A stretch of 64,000 nt of DNA from NCBI GenBank assembly GCA_002371265.1, contig DFGT01000037.1, positions 109,405-173,404 on the forward strand. The letters are read 5' to 3'. The position numbers and the translations under genes were made by a program. Each line of letters opens with the position of its first letter. Position 1 is the first letter of the stretch. Of the stretch, positions 23,201-31,896 are shown piece after piece. Below the pieces are notes generated by a model that saw only the letters and a list, made by a program, of their open reading frames with translations, did no database searches and was not told the origin of the DNA. This DNA is from Bacteroidales bacterium UBA3743 (lineage in GTDB: Bacteria; Bacteroidota; Bacteroidia; Bacteroidales; Paludibacteraceae).

Positions 23201-26131
23201 CAACTGGATAGTATCACCCTTTTCCGAACAAAGCTGTCTGCCGACTAGTTTCAATCTTCCATACTCCTTGAAGTTTGCCACATATTCCGACTCGGCTGGT
23301 TTGGATTCTAGAGAGACATTTAGCAGATTGACAAGGTATTTGCCAGTTCCAGTAAGGTTCTCCTTGTAGATTCCATCCCCACAGTTCTTCCAGATTCCTG
23401 TATTGCCCCACGACCAATAGTTCCAGCTGACAAGCTGGACACCGGCTGTTTCTGGATCGAGTATTGAAAGCATGTAATCAGATTCTGATTCACAAGCAGT
23501 TTCATTGCTATAATCATATTCTCCACTTGTCCATTCAGACACATATACAGGTATTGATTTAACACTTGCTTTAAGATCACCAAGCAAATGATAATGGTTA
23601 CAAGCATAATAGTGGAACGAATACATGATGCCAAGATTATAGTCGTAAGCATTAATAGGGTTAGTTATAGGGTCTGTTATCTTTTGACACCAATTTGGAG
23701 TACCTATAATCACAATGGCACCTGGATCATTAGTCTCGATAATAGGCAGGATCTCCTCGGCATATTCCTTTATTCCTTTCCAGTTTACACCACTCGGCTC
23801 ATTGCATATATCATAAATCACATGCATGTATCCTTTTTCTTTCGCATAAGTAGAGATCTCTTCAAAGAACTCTGTTGCTTCATTGATGTATTTCATTGGA
23901 ACACCAGAGTTGTTATCATGTACTTCGATATGCCAGTCGACAATAGCGTAAAGTCCAAGTTCGGCACAGATGTCGATATACGACTTTAGTCTTGCGACAT
24001 TCTCTGCCGAATGTGTATATGGAGAATAGTTAAGTCTGACTGAACTCAATCCCCACTCTTTCATAGTCTTGAATGAGCTTCTGTAAAGACATGCATCCTC
24101 TCCGATGACACCAGTGCTGATACCCTTCAACTGGATAGCGTCTCCCTTTTCTGAACTAAGCTGGTTGCCAACCAGTTTCAATCTACCATACTTCTTGAAG
24201 TTTGCCACATATTCCGACTCGGCTGGTTTGGATTCTAGAGAGACATTTAGCAGATTGACAAAATATTTGCCCGTCTCAGTAAGGTTCTCCTTGTAGATTC
24301 CGTCCGCACAGTTTTTCCAGATTCCTGTATTGCCCCACGACCAATAGTTCCAGCTGACAATCTGATCACCGGCTATAACTGGATCGAGTGTTGAAAGCAT
24401 GTAATCAGATTCTGTTTCACAAGCAGTTTCGTTGCTGTAATCAAATCTTCCACTTGTCCATTCAGACACATATACAGGTATTGCTTTCACGCTTGCTCTA
24501 AGATCACCAAGCAGACTATAATGGCTGCATGCATAATAGTGGAACGAATACATGATGCCAAGATTATAGTCATTAGCATTAATCGGATTAACTACAGGTT
24601 CTATTATCTTTTGACACCAATCTGCAGTTCCGACAATCACGATGGCTCCCGGATCATTAGTCTCGATAATAGGCAGGATCTCCTCGGCATATTCCTTTAT
24701 TCCTTTCCAGTTTACGCCACTCGGCTCATTGCATATATCATAAATCACATGAATATAACCTTTTTCTTTAACGTATGCGGAGATAGTCTCGAAAAAGTCC
24801 TTGGCATCGTCTGCATAATCTGAAGGTTTTCCTGTATTAATTTTGCTCTCGAAGATATGCCAGTCGACAATTGCGTAAAGTCCAAGTTCGGCACAGATGT
24901 CGATATACGACTTTAGTCTTGCGACATTCGTTTTCGAATGTGTGTATGGAGAATAGTTAAGTCTGACTGAACTCAATCCCCACTCTTTCATAGTCTTGAA
25001 TGAGCTTCTGTAAAGACACGCATCCTCTCCAATGACACCGGTGCAGAGACCCTTCAACTGGATAGCGTCTCCCTTTTCTGAACTAAGTTGGTTGCCAACT
25101 AGTTTCAATCTTCCGTACTCTTTGAAGTTTGCCACATATTCCGACTCGGCTGGTTTGGAATCCAGAGTGACATTTAGCAGATTGACAAGGTATTTGCCTG
25201 TCTCAGTAAGGTTCTCCTTGTAGACTCCGTCCTCACAGTTCTTCCAGATTCCTGTATTGCCCCACGACCAATAGTTCCAGCTGACAAGCTGGCCAGTGAC
25301 TGTACCTGCGAGTGTCGCGAGGAGATCTTCAGATTCGGATTCACAAACAGTTTCGTTGCTGTAATCAAATCTTCCACTTGTCCATTCAGACACATATACA
25401 GGTATTGCTTTCATGGCTGATCTTAGATCTCCAAGCAAAGCATAATGGCTGCATGCATAATAATTGAACGAATACATGATGCCAAGATTATAGTCATTAG
25501 CATTAATCGGATTAGATACAGGTTCTATTATCTTTTGACACCAATCCCGAGTACCTACAATCACAATGGCACCTGGATCATTAGTCTCGATAATAGGCAG
25601 GATCTCCTCGGCATACTCCTTTATTCCTTTCCAGTTTACACCACTCGGCTCATTGCATATATCATAAATCACATGAATATAACCTTTTTCTTTAACGTAT
25701 GCGGAGATAGTCTCGAAAAAGTCCTTGGCATCGTCTGCATAATCTGAAGGTTTTCCTGTATTTGTGTGATCATCGCTCTCGAAGATATGCCAGTCGACAA
25801 TTGCGTAAAGTCCCTGTTCGGCACAGATGTCGATATACGACTTTAGTCTTGCGACATTCGTTTTCGAATGTGTGTATGGAGAATAGTTAAGTCTGACTGA
25901 ACTCAATCCCCACTCTTTCATAGTCTTGAATGTGTTTTTGTCAAGACACGCATCCTCTCCAATGACACCGGTGCAGAGACCCTTCAACTGGATTGCATCT
26001 CCCTTTTCTGAACTAAGTTGGTTGCCAACTAGTTTCAATCTTCCGTATTCTGCCACAAAACCAAGATTTTCCGCATAAGTAGAAAACAGGCAGGACAAAA
26101 ACAAGAAAATACTAAATAAACCTTTTTTCAT
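20249..26131 (-). CDS. Secreted six-domain GH5 (cellulase-type) polyprotein with T9SS sorting domain
   Basis: 1960 residues. Signal peptide ~1-20, then six tandem glycoside hydrolase 5 domains, each ~309-312 residues (start ~28, 338, 647, 956, 1265, 1577), and a C-terminal sorting domain (~1894-1960; VVPNPANESFSVRF, GIYNIVVRGEDYVENLKLIVK). Each domain resembles bacterial GH5_2 endoglucanases: VQLKG, SVRLNYSP, YAIVDWHI, YDICNEPS (acid/base Glu), GIMYSFHYxAC (His), SEW (nucleophile Glu) and SWNYWxW. Catalytic positions differ: domain 1 has SFNYY (His to Asn), domain 4 has VSNW and domain 5 ISAW at the nucleophile. Domains 2, 3 and 6 look complete. Secretion would be through the outer membrane via T9SS to the cell surface. 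Confidence 0.93.
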   Translation of the reverse strand: MKKGLFSIFLFLSCLFSTYAENLGFVAEYGRLKLVGNQLSSEKGDAIQLKGLCTGVIGEDACLDKNTFKTMKEWGLSSVRLNYSPYTHSKTNVARLKSYIDICAEQGLYAIVDWHIFESDDHTNTGKPSDYADDAKDFFETISAYVKEKGYIHVIYDICNEPSGVNWKGIKEYAEEILPIIETNDPGAIVIVGTRDWCQKIIEPVSNPINANDYNLGIMYSFNYYACSHYALLGDLRSAMKAIPVYVSEWTSGRFDYSNETVCESESEDLLATLAGTVTGQLVSWNYWSWGNTGIWKNCEDGVYKENLTETGKYLVNLLNVTLDSKPAESEYVANFKEYGRLKLVGNQLSSEKGDAIQLKGLCTGVIGEDACLYRSSFKTMKEWGLSSVRLNYSPYTHSKTNVARLKSYIDICAELGLYAIVDWHIFESKINTGKPSDYADDAKDFFETISAYVKEKGYIHVIYDICNEPSGVNWKGIKEYAEEILPIIETNDPGAIVIVGTADWCQKIIEPVVNPINANDYNLGIMYSFHYYACSHYSLLGDLRASVKAIPVYVSEWTSGRFDYSNETACETESDYMLSTLDPVIAGDQIVSWNYWSWGNTGIWKNCADGIYKENLTETGKYFVNLLNVSLESKPAESEYVANFKKYGRLKLVGNQLSSEKGDAIQLKGISTGVIGEDACLYRSSFKTMKEWGLSSVRLNYSPYTHSAENVARLKSYIDICAELGLYAIVDWHIEVHDNNSGVPMKYINEATEFFEEISTYAKEKGYMHVIYDICNEPSGVNWKGIKEYAEEILPIIETNDPGAIVIIGTPNWCQKITDPITNPINAYDYNLGIMYSFHYYACNHYHLLGDLKASVKSIPVYVSEWTSGEYDYSNETACESESDYMLSILDPETAGVQLVSWNYWSWGNTGIWKNCGDGIYKENLTGTGKYLVNLLNVSLESKPAESEYVANFKEYGRLKLVGRQLCSEKGDTIQLKGICTGVIGEDACLDKNTFKTMKKWGLSSVRLNYSPYTHSEENVARLKSYIDICAELGLYAIVDWHIIEHMGNSGDPMDFIKEATEFFEEISTYVKEKGYMHVLYDICNEPSKVEWEKIKGYAEEILPIIETNDPGAIVIVGTSYWCQKIKEPVANPINAHDYNLGIMYSFHYFACSHYNLLGDLRTSVKSIPVFVSNWTSGRFDLDNYIACDLNSDDMLAILDAGTTNGQIVSWCYWSWGNTGIWKNCGDGIYKENLTGTGNYLVKLLNVTLDSKPVVSEYVVNFKEYGRLKLVGRQLCSEKGDTVQLKGFNTGVIGKDIYECLDRGAFQTMKEWGCKSVRLNYSPYINLSENLKVIKSYIDICAELGLYAIVDWHIFEEGETRSGNPLDYISEATEFFDIISTYVKEEGYMHVLYDICNEPSGVDWKDIKNYAAEILPVIESNDPGAIVIVGTANWSQQIYEASLSPISANDYDLGIMYSFHYSACNHADLLANLKNALVSVPVFISAWSCSDYTYQPDKVCETESNLLLNIISKYGKVAVSWNYWAWAGETGIWKKCGNRVYKEDLTKSGEFIANLFNVNLKSRPIVYKWEENFAEYGRLNAQGNDYALYSASGKVVQLKGFNTGIIDEEVSACLSKEAFQTMKDWGCSSVRLNYSPYTHSDEKMELIKSYIDICGEVGLYAIVDWHILGDNETRSGNPNDYIDDAKSFFSAISSFVKEEKYMHVLYDICNEPSDVDWKSIKNYATEILPVIESNDPGAIVIVGTPNWCQKILDPVNNEIDEKEYNLGIMYSFHYSACDHVNLVDDLRQAMKYYPVFISEWTSSNSKYDIDEVCSENALKLLINLDNNHQIVSWNYWAWAGETGIWKECGTNYHKDNLNKIGSYILVDEDEFNYPYKSESLVDDFDNDRFVEVVPNPANESFSVRFKGNANVCIYNTTGQKVLEKETTNVLNVNENLASGIYNIVVRGEDYVENLKLIVK

Positions 26132-26181
26132 TGTTTTAATAATTTTATGTTTTTGTTTTATATTTAATTAGCATTAGCTTA

Positions 26182-27816
26182 TCACACAATTATTTCCAGC
26201 AGTCTCGCTCCCTTCTCATCGCTGAAATACCACTCCCATATTGTCGACGGAATTTCTCCGTCTCTGGCTGTTTTATAATCTATTCCGTACGACTGGCAAA
26301 TTCCTTCTGCCTTGAATCCATGGCTTTCCGCGACGTAGCGTTTCACCGTCTCCGTCTGCTTCATCGCAAGACGTGTGAAGATGCTTCCTATACCGTCGTT
26401 CACAAGAAGAATTCGCAGATTGGTGTCCTCCGCGCTCCACAGTCCGCTGACATCATAGAAGAAACTCAAATCTCCAATCACAAGGTAGACGGGCTTATCC
26501 CCCACTCCACTCGCATATCCGATCGCCGCAGACATACTTCCTTCTATTCCATTCACGCCTCGGTTGCAAAAGAACCGCAGTTTTTTGGCTTGTGCTTCTG
26601 GCATACACCAAAAGGCATAATCGATGGCTCGAACGGTTGTGGAATTGGCAAGAAAAATATGCGATGACGGTGCTATACGGCTAAGAAATTCACTGTATAC
26701 CGCCGGATATTTTGTGGAATCCATCTGTGTGTGGATAATCGTAGTAGAGACGTTGCGTGCAACGTCTCTACGATTTGTCCATCCATTGTCAGAGACGTTG
26801 CACGCATTATCCGAGACTGAGACGTTGCACGCAACGTCTCTACAGTTGTCCACATACAAATGTGTCATACATTTGAATGTGTCGGCAAATTCCATCGTTT
26901 TCGACACACGGACCACCGTCTGTGGTTTGATTTTTGTGATTGCCGCTTTGGCTGTTTTGCTGACAATATGTCCACCGATATATATCACAAAATCAGGGTT
27001 ATACGCCTCTATTTTGTCGTCTGGAATGCGATTATTATTCGTCTGACACGCACGTCCGTGCATCTCTACGTGTGGCGCAAAATATTCCATATTTGACAAT
27101 ACCTCTGTGTAGAATGGAGCACCGAGACGGATGAAGGCATCAATGTAAGATGGATTAATTCCGTCGTTCTGCCCTACCATCACCAACGGACGTCTGGATT
27201 TTTCCCACAATGGCTTCAATGTGTCGCCAAAAAGAGAAGCGTCTCCAATGAGCGATATTTTTCTGAACTCTGGAAGAGCCTCGACGGTGCACTCGAAAAA
27301 CGGTTCTTTAATCTGCATATTGATCTGCACCGGACCGTTCTGCCCTGCATACGCAATCTCCAAAGCAGCATTGATCTCACGGTTGGCAAACCACATGCCG
27401 TCGGCACTCTCGTCATCCTCCACGTCGACACTATATTTCACAGCCGAAGCCAACGCAGATGTCTGCCACATCGTCTGCCCCATCATCTGCCCTATCATCT
27501 CCTTCGGACGGTCGGCAGTGACCACAGCCATGCCAATCCCCTGATACTGAGCCTCAACCAGTGCCGGCAAAAGATTAGCCACCGCGCTTCCACTCGTGAC
27601 ACATACCGCAACTCTCCTGCCCGTCTGCGCCAAACCAAGCGTCATGAATCCCGCGCTTCGCTCGTCGAGAGCCCTGTGCACATCGAAATCCCCGCAACAC
27701 ATCGATTCCACAATAGGCATGTTGCGACTGCCCGGACAGACAACCACGTCTGAAAACGAATGAACTTTAAGCAGATATATCAGCTGCTGAATATGTTTCT
27801 TTATCGAGTATGCCAT
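26182..27816 (-). CDS. menD: 2-succinyl-5-enolpyruvyl-6-hydroxy-3-cyclohexene-1-carboxylate synthase
   Basis: A 544-residue ThDP-dependent enzyme converting isochorismate and 2-oxoglutarate to SEPHCHC in menaquinone synthesis. Typical blocks: VVVCPGSRNMPIVES, DERSAGFMTLGLAQTGR, VTSGSAVANLLPALVEAQY, TADRPKEMIGQMMGQT, NRGVNGIEGSMSAAIGYAS and LVIGDLSFFYDVSGLW (ThDP/metal binding). Around residues 325-360 the frame passes through palindromic TAGAGACG repeats (26744-26843), encoding peptides such as CRDVACNVSVSDNACNVSDN and RRDVARNVS that are not part of normal MenD. The insertion keeps the frame and lies in the linker between central and C-terminal domains, so activity may be retained (inference). 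No other men genes are visible. Confidence 0.93.
   Translation of the reverse strand: MAYSIKKHIQQLIYLLKVHSFSDVVVCPGSRNMPIVESMCCGDFDVHRALDERSAGFMTLGLAQTGRRVAVCVTSGSAVANLLPALVEAQYQGIGMAVVTADRPKEMIGQMMGQTMWQTSALASAVKYSVDVEDDESADGMWFANREINAALEIAYAGQNGPVQINMQIKEPFFECTVEALPEFRKISLIGDASLFGDTLKPLWEKSRRPLVMVGQNDGINPSYIDAFIRLGAPFYTEVLSNMEYFAPHVEMHGRACQTNNNRIPDDKIEAYNPDFVIYIGGHIVSKTAKAAITKIKPQTVVRVSKTMEFADTFKCMTHLYVDNCRDVACNVSVSDNACNVSDNGWTNRRDVARNVSTTIIHTQMDSTKYPAVYSEFLSRIAPSSHIFLANSTTVRAIDYAFWCMPEAQAKKLRFFCNRGVNGIEGSMSAAIGYASGVGDKPVYLVIGDLSFFYDVSGLWSAEDTNLRILLVNDGIGSIFTRLAMKQTETVKRYVAESHGFKAEGICQSYGIDYKTARDGEIPSTIWEWYFSDEKGARLLEIIV
26744..26843. repeat. TAGAGACG-family palindromes inserted in frame within menD
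   Basis: Perfect copy at 26744-26771 (13-bp arms GTAGAGACGTTGC / GCAACGTCTCTAC), a half copy at about 26791-26805, and a copy at 26819-26843 (arms GAGACGTTGC / GCAACGTCTC). The same palindrome family is intergenic elsewhere in the window. Confidence 0.9.
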
Positions 27817-27918
27817 CTCTGTTTTGGATTACGCATACAAAATTAACACAAATCATAAAAAATAAGAAACTGTTTAATTAAAGGATTTTGCCTCTTGCCC
27901 ATATATCACTTAGAATTA

Positions 27919-27962
27919 AACCACAGAGACTCAAAGATCTCAGAGAAAGTCTGCGAATTTTA
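27919..27962. repeat. ACCACAGAGA dispersed repeat
   Basis: ACCACAGAGACTCAAAGATC followed by TCAGAGAAAGTCTGCGAATT matches, inverted, 51500-51552, and more loosely 41888-41940 and 63901-63940. It lies in the 220-bp gap between menD and the DUF975 gene. Confidence 0.7.
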
Positions 27963-28049
27963 AAAGAAAAACATTCATAAAATAAAACCGAACAAAAGAG
28001 AATCAAAGAAATTATTTAATTTTGAAAAAAATATCAATATTAAGGTAAT

Positions 28050-29081
28050 ATGGCAAAATCAAGTTCAATCTACATGGGAGAGGGCAAGATGGCTCTTTCT
28101 GGAAAATGGGGAAGCGCATTTAGCGCATGTATGGTGGCGATGGCAGTGACTATGGTACCATCATTCTTACAACTTTTATTTATAGACACCACAACACAAT
28201 CGCTTTCTTTGTCTTCTGCTACAATTCTCTTTTATATTATCTCTTTTGCGTGGGCATTTTGCGTGTCCTCTCCTCTCTTGTTTGCCTGTGTGGTAGGATT
28301 GCGACAGATGCACATCTCTAATGAATCTCCTTTGGATGTGATGATTGAGAAATTCAAGAAAAACATTAGCAGATATATAGTATTAGAACTCAAAATAGCG
28401 TTAAGAATACTTGTTTTCATTGCTATCCCATTGGTAATCTATTTGATTTGCATATTTAAAGGCTTTATGGAATATGGAGATATGAACCCATCTTCCCAAT
28501 ATGGAGGAATCGCCTCATTGAGTATGTTTGCCTTAGGTATAATATACATCTATAAAACCTTTGAATTTATATTTGTTCCTTTCATTCACAATGATAATCC
28601 AGATTTGACAGATAACGAGATACTCGACAAAAGTGCTTTGCTGTCAAAGGGCTATAAGTGGACAATGTTCAAAATAATGTTGCGCGCTATATTGCCAGCA
28701 TTCGCAATTCTTATTGTTTTGGGTATTGCTTTCTCATTTGTGTTTATGGGAGCACTCATCGGAGGAATAGCAGCCGCTGGAGCCGGATATGATTTCTCTA
28801 ATTTGCCAGCATCTTCGTTTGGCCTGACTTTCCTTTTTATCTACATGATCATTGTTCTCTTTCTTGCTGCCTTTATCCAAACAAGAACATTTCTTCCTTT
28901 CTCTGTATTATACTCTGAGCTGACAGGATATAACAATAACGATCAAAATGATCAGGAAAAAACTCCTGTTGCTGTTCCAGAAAATGTTATCGTGACAGAT
29001 CCTGAAGAAAACACAAATAAGGAAGAGGAGAAAAAAGAGGAACCTGAAATTCCTTACGAACAAAGATATATGCCTAGATGA
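28050..29081 (+). CDS. DUF975-like polytopic membrane protein
   Basis: 343 residues with about five or six membrane helices (~20-45, 55-85, 118-140, 153-180, 208-245, 258-285). The start SSSIYMGEGKMALSGKWGSAF and the LLFACVVGLRQMHIS region fit the DUF975 family of integral membrane proteins of unknown role. The C-terminal ~60 residues are an acidic cytoplasmic tail (EENTNKEEEKKEEPEIPYEQRYMPR). First gene of a co-directional cluster running to 37.9 kb; the next gene starts 37 bp downstream. Confidence 0.75.
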   Translation: MAKSSSIYMGEGKMALSGKWGSAFSACMVAMAVTMVPSFLQLLFIDTTTQSLSLSSATILFYIISFAWAFCVSSPLLFACVVGLRQMHISNESPLDVMIEKFKKNISRYIVLELKIALRILVFIAIPLVIYLICIFKGFMEYGDMNPSSQYGGIASLSMFALGIIYIYKTFEFIFVPFIHNDNPDLTDNEILDKSALLSKGYKWTMFKIMLRAILPAFAILIVLGIAFSFVFMGALIGGIAAAGAGYDFSNLPASSFGLTFLFIYMIIVLFLAAFIQTRTFLPFSVLYSELTGYNNNDQNDQEKTPVAVPENVIVTDPEENTNKEEEKKEEPEIPYEQRYMPR

Positions 29082-29118
29082 CGTTGACGGTTGGCAAATA
29101 GCAGTTGGCAAAAAAAAT

Positions 29119-31185
29119 ATGACAGATATGAGTGAAGCAATTTATAAGACAATCAAGAAAATCGCAGAGGAGGCAAAAGGTGGCAAACTTACTCGCGCCG
29201 ACCTTGCCTACGACCTGAAAATGACTGACTCACTGGAGGTCAGCCGTCTGGCTTGGGAGGCATACAACCATTATGGCAAAGATCCTCTGATAAAGTCTAC
29301 TTTCGTCAACAACGACAGCAACACTTCAATCGTGGATGATTATGAATTGCGTCAACTTATCGCTGCCGATAATAAAGATGGCTATTTCGACGCTTTGTCG
29401 AAGGATCTTGAAAATGGAGAAAATGCGTTGACGGTGCTTGATAATATGCTGAAGACGAAGATGTCGGAGGCTGTGGCTTCTGAGATGAGCAGTCTGATGA
29501 GCGTCATCATGGGCACAAGGGGCATCGAGAATGTGAAGAATGAAGCATCGCAGGCTGTGCAACTGTATGGTCAGCTTATAAACGTCTACGATGAGGCAAA
29601 GAATGGTGTGAAGGAGGTGGCCCACGATTTCGTCGACCTACGCACGGAAATCCTTCACGTCTACGAGAAATACGCACAGATGCTTGTGGATTTCTATGGT
29701 GACTCCATCAAACGCGTCGCCCCATCTCTTTTCGATTTTGATTCAATCGAATATCTCGACACCACACAGATGTTTGAAAAAGTCAAACTGCAATATGACC
29801 TGCTTTCTGAAAACTGCTCGGTGATGATGTCTGAGATCAGCGACGGGTTCTCTAAATCCGTGCAGATCGCCTCACAAAGCAGCAAAGCTTTGGGTGGCGG
29901 AGCTCTCGCTGTTGCGGCTGTCGAGGCAATCAAACATTATCTCGACGCTTCCGAAAAGACCGTCAGAATGAAATCCGACCTCGAGGCTTTCAAGATGAAT
30001 ATCAAGAAAGACGTCACAAATATCAAGTCGGACTACACCCGTCTGGCGACGGTGTACAAGACCATCAACGACCTGTATATTCCCAAAGCAGACGCATATT
30101 TCAAGTTTGGCGGCAAACTCCTTTCTGCCGAGTTTGAGCAGATGGTTTCCACACTGTATGCCAAGGCAGGTGTGGCAGAACTTGTGAAGGAGCGTGACGA
30201 AGTGATGGACGAGATCCGTGCTGTGTCCGGCCAACTCAACGACCACAACAACAATATCATCTTCTATGATGAACAAATAGGACGTTGCCAAGGAATCCTG
30301 ACAGACAAAAAAGATGATTACGAGAACGCCAAGAGTCTGCGTCCAAACAAACCATCAGTGATTGTCAATGTGCTGACATTTGGCTCTGCTGACAAAAAAT
30401 ACAGCCAGAAGATGTTCAAATGGAAAGGTGTCTATGGCAATCTGGTGAAGGAGTATGAGAATGCCATCGTCGACGAGAAAGCTGACACATCTGAATTGGA
30501 ATCTAATAAAAACGCAAGACGTGAGGCAGAAAAGAAACTTGCCCAACTTAAAACGAGACAGAAAGAGCTGACAGACAAAATCCTGAAGACCATTTCCGTC
30601 GACACAGAAATGAAAAGAACTCTCGCCTCTCATCTGGAGGATATCATCAGGATGCTCCACGTCGGCAAAGAGATTCTTGAGAGCGGACTCGACGCAAAAA
30701 GCATAAAGGCAATCAATATCGACACTTATCATTCAAATGAACTTCCAGAAGATATCAAATCCGCTGTTGCAAACTTCAAAGATCTTGTCGGAGAAGTGGC
30801 TCCAAATCTGAAGGAAGACATGAAGAAAAATCTGGAAAAGAATTTCAGCGAACAAGAGATTGCCGAATTGAAGAGAGTATATAATGAGAGCGTCAAACTC
30901 ACTGACGCGCTTGTGTCGCTTGAAGCGTTGAAAGAACAGAATCAGGTGTCGTCTGAAATCTACGATAAAGAGCTGGAGAAGATCCAGACACAGTTCAATT
31001 CTCAGATGGCAGACATCGACGCCAAAGCAGATGTGCTCGGCAGCGTGCTCAAAGATCTCAACACAGCTCCCGACGCAGAGGCAAGAAAGAAAGCCATAAT
31101 CAAACTGACCAAAGGAGGCAAGATATTTGCAGACGAAGATGATTTCAACAAATTCATCAACGGAACCCTAACAATAAACATCTAA
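29119..31185 (+). CDS. Large coiled-coil protein with a short Gly/Ala hydrophobic segment
   Basis: 688 residues of mostly long helices: charged heptad-rich stretches at ~280-330, 350-400, 440-520 and 590-660. A small hydrophobic Gly/Ala patch (SSKALGGGALAVAAVEAI, ~254-271) sits between long helices. No signal peptide, nucleotide-binding or catalytic motif. The hydrophobic patch between long amphipathic helices recalls alpha-helical pore-forming toxins, but equally a structural coiled-coil protein; I do not recognise the family. It lies between two membrane-protein genes (DUF975 and DUF4112), suggesting a membrane-associated assembly. Confidence 0.7.
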   Translation: MTDMSEAIYKTIKKIAEEAKGGKLTRADLAYDLKMTDSLEVSRLAWEAYNHYGKDPLIKSTFVNNDSNTSIVDDYELRQLIAADNKDGYFDALSKDLENGENALTVLDNMLKTKMSEAVASEMSSLMSVIMGTRGIENVKNEASQAVQLYGQLINVYDEAKNGVKEVAHDFVDLRTEILHVYEKYAQMLVDFYGDSIKRVAPSLFDFDSIEYLDTTQMFEKVKLQYDLLSENCSVMMSEISDGFSKSVQIASQSSKALGGGALAVAAVEAIKHYLDASEKTVRMKSDLEAFKMNIKKDVTNIKSDYTRLATVYKTINDLYIPKADAYFKFGGKLLSAEFEQMVSTLYAKAGVAELVKERDEVMDEIRAVSGQLNDHNNNIIFYDEQIGRCQGILTDKKDDYENAKSLRPNKPSVIVNVLTFGSADKKYSQKMFKWKGVYGNLVKEYENAIVDEKADTSELESNKNARREAEKKLAQLKTRQKELTDKILKTISVDTEMKRTLASHLEDIIRMLHVGKEILESGLDAKSIKAINIDTYHSNELPEDIKSAVANFKDLVGEVAPNLKEDMKKNLEKNFSEQEIAELKRVYNESVKLTDALVSLEALKEQNQVSSEIYDKELEKIQTQFNSQMADIDAKADVLGSVLKDLNTAPDAEARKKAIIKLTKGGKIFADEDDFNKFINGTLTINI

Positions 31186-31197
31186 TTCCACCATCTT

Positions 31198-31227
31198 TCC
31201 CGTAGGGACCACTTTTTCCCGTAGGGA
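31198..31227. repeat. Two TCCCGTAGGGA mini-palindromes
   Basis: TCCCGTAGGGA at 31198-31208 and 31217-31227, between the coiled-coil and DUF4112 genes. The inverse form TCCCTACGGGA occurs at 52554-52564. Confidence 0.55.
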
Positions 31228-31246
31228 ATTAATGTAGGTAACACAT

Positions 31247-31834
31247 ATGACAGAATATACAAGCAGCCACAGACGACAGGATATGGGGGCTGACACATTC
31301 GACAAAGAACAGCAGGAGGCAGAAAGAGCAGCCGCAAAAGGAGAAGAGATAGAACGTAAGAAACGAGAGAAGAGAGAGAGACTCGAAAAAGATCCTACAT
31401 ATAATTTCTGTTCCAAGATCAGCAGGTGGATGGACAAATTTTATCTGGATCCTATCATTGGACTAATTCCAGGAGGTGTGGGCGACATCGTCAGCCTGAC
31501 ATTGACTGTGCCATTCATATATGTGGCCGCGACGAAGATCAAATCCATTCCGTTGACACTGGCTATAATATATAATTCATTGGTAGATATGTTGATAGGA
31601 GCCATCCCCGTGCTCGGAGACATCATAGATATTTTCAATAAAAACCACAAGAAGAATTATAAACTGCTGACAGGATTCATCGAAGACGATAAGGAGATCA
31701 AGCATGAGGTAAACAAAAAAGCCATCTTTTGTGGAATCGCAATAGCGATATTGATATTCCTCATCTGTCTTGTGTTGAAATTCGTGGGTGAATTGATCGG
31801 CTATGTTTGGGAATATTTCACAGGATTGTTTTGA
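31247..31834 (+). CDS. DUF4112-like membrane protein
   Basis: 195 residues. A charged N-terminal ~50 residues (many Glu/Lys/Arg) precedes a DUF4112-like core: WMDKFYLDPIIGLIPGGVGDIVSLTLTVPF and LVDMLIGAIPVLGDIIDIFNKNHKKN, the paired GLIPGxGD / GxIPVLGDxxD motif of that family, with two membrane hairpins and a last helix at ~165-190. The biochemical role of DUF4112 is unknown. Third gene of the cluster, 61 bp after the coiled-coil gene. Confidence 0.82.
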   Translation: MTEYTSSHRRQDMGADTFDKEQQEAERAAAKGEEIERKKREKRERLEKDPTYNFCSKISRWMDKFYLDPIIGLIPGGVGDIVSLTLTVPFIYVAATKIKSIPLTLAIIYNSLVDMLIGAIPVLGDIIDIFNKNHKKNYKLLTGFIEDDKEIKHEVNKKAIFCGIAIAILIFLICLVLKFVGELIGYVWEYFTGLF

Positions 31835-31868
31835 CGGTTGAGGATTGAGGGTTGAGGATTGAGGGTTG
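31833..31868. repeat. Short tandem repeat of GGTTGAGGATTGA units
   Basis: Two and a half copies of a 14-bp unit (GGTTGAGGATTGAG) directly after the DUF4112 stop codon. Low complexity, no further structure. Confidence 0.6.
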
Positions 31869-31896
31869 GCATCATAAAAAATGATAGATTAAAGCG

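Noticed and set aside
22667..25747. Repeated plus-strand frames of 60-130 codons opposite the GH5 gene
   Set aside because: They recur once per GH5 domain at the same place, as expected for shadows of a tandemly repeated coding sequence.
29119..31185. Naming the coiled-coil protein a pore-forming toxin
   Set aside because: Only a short hydrophobic patch between helices supports it; no family motif was recognised, so it is kept as unknown.
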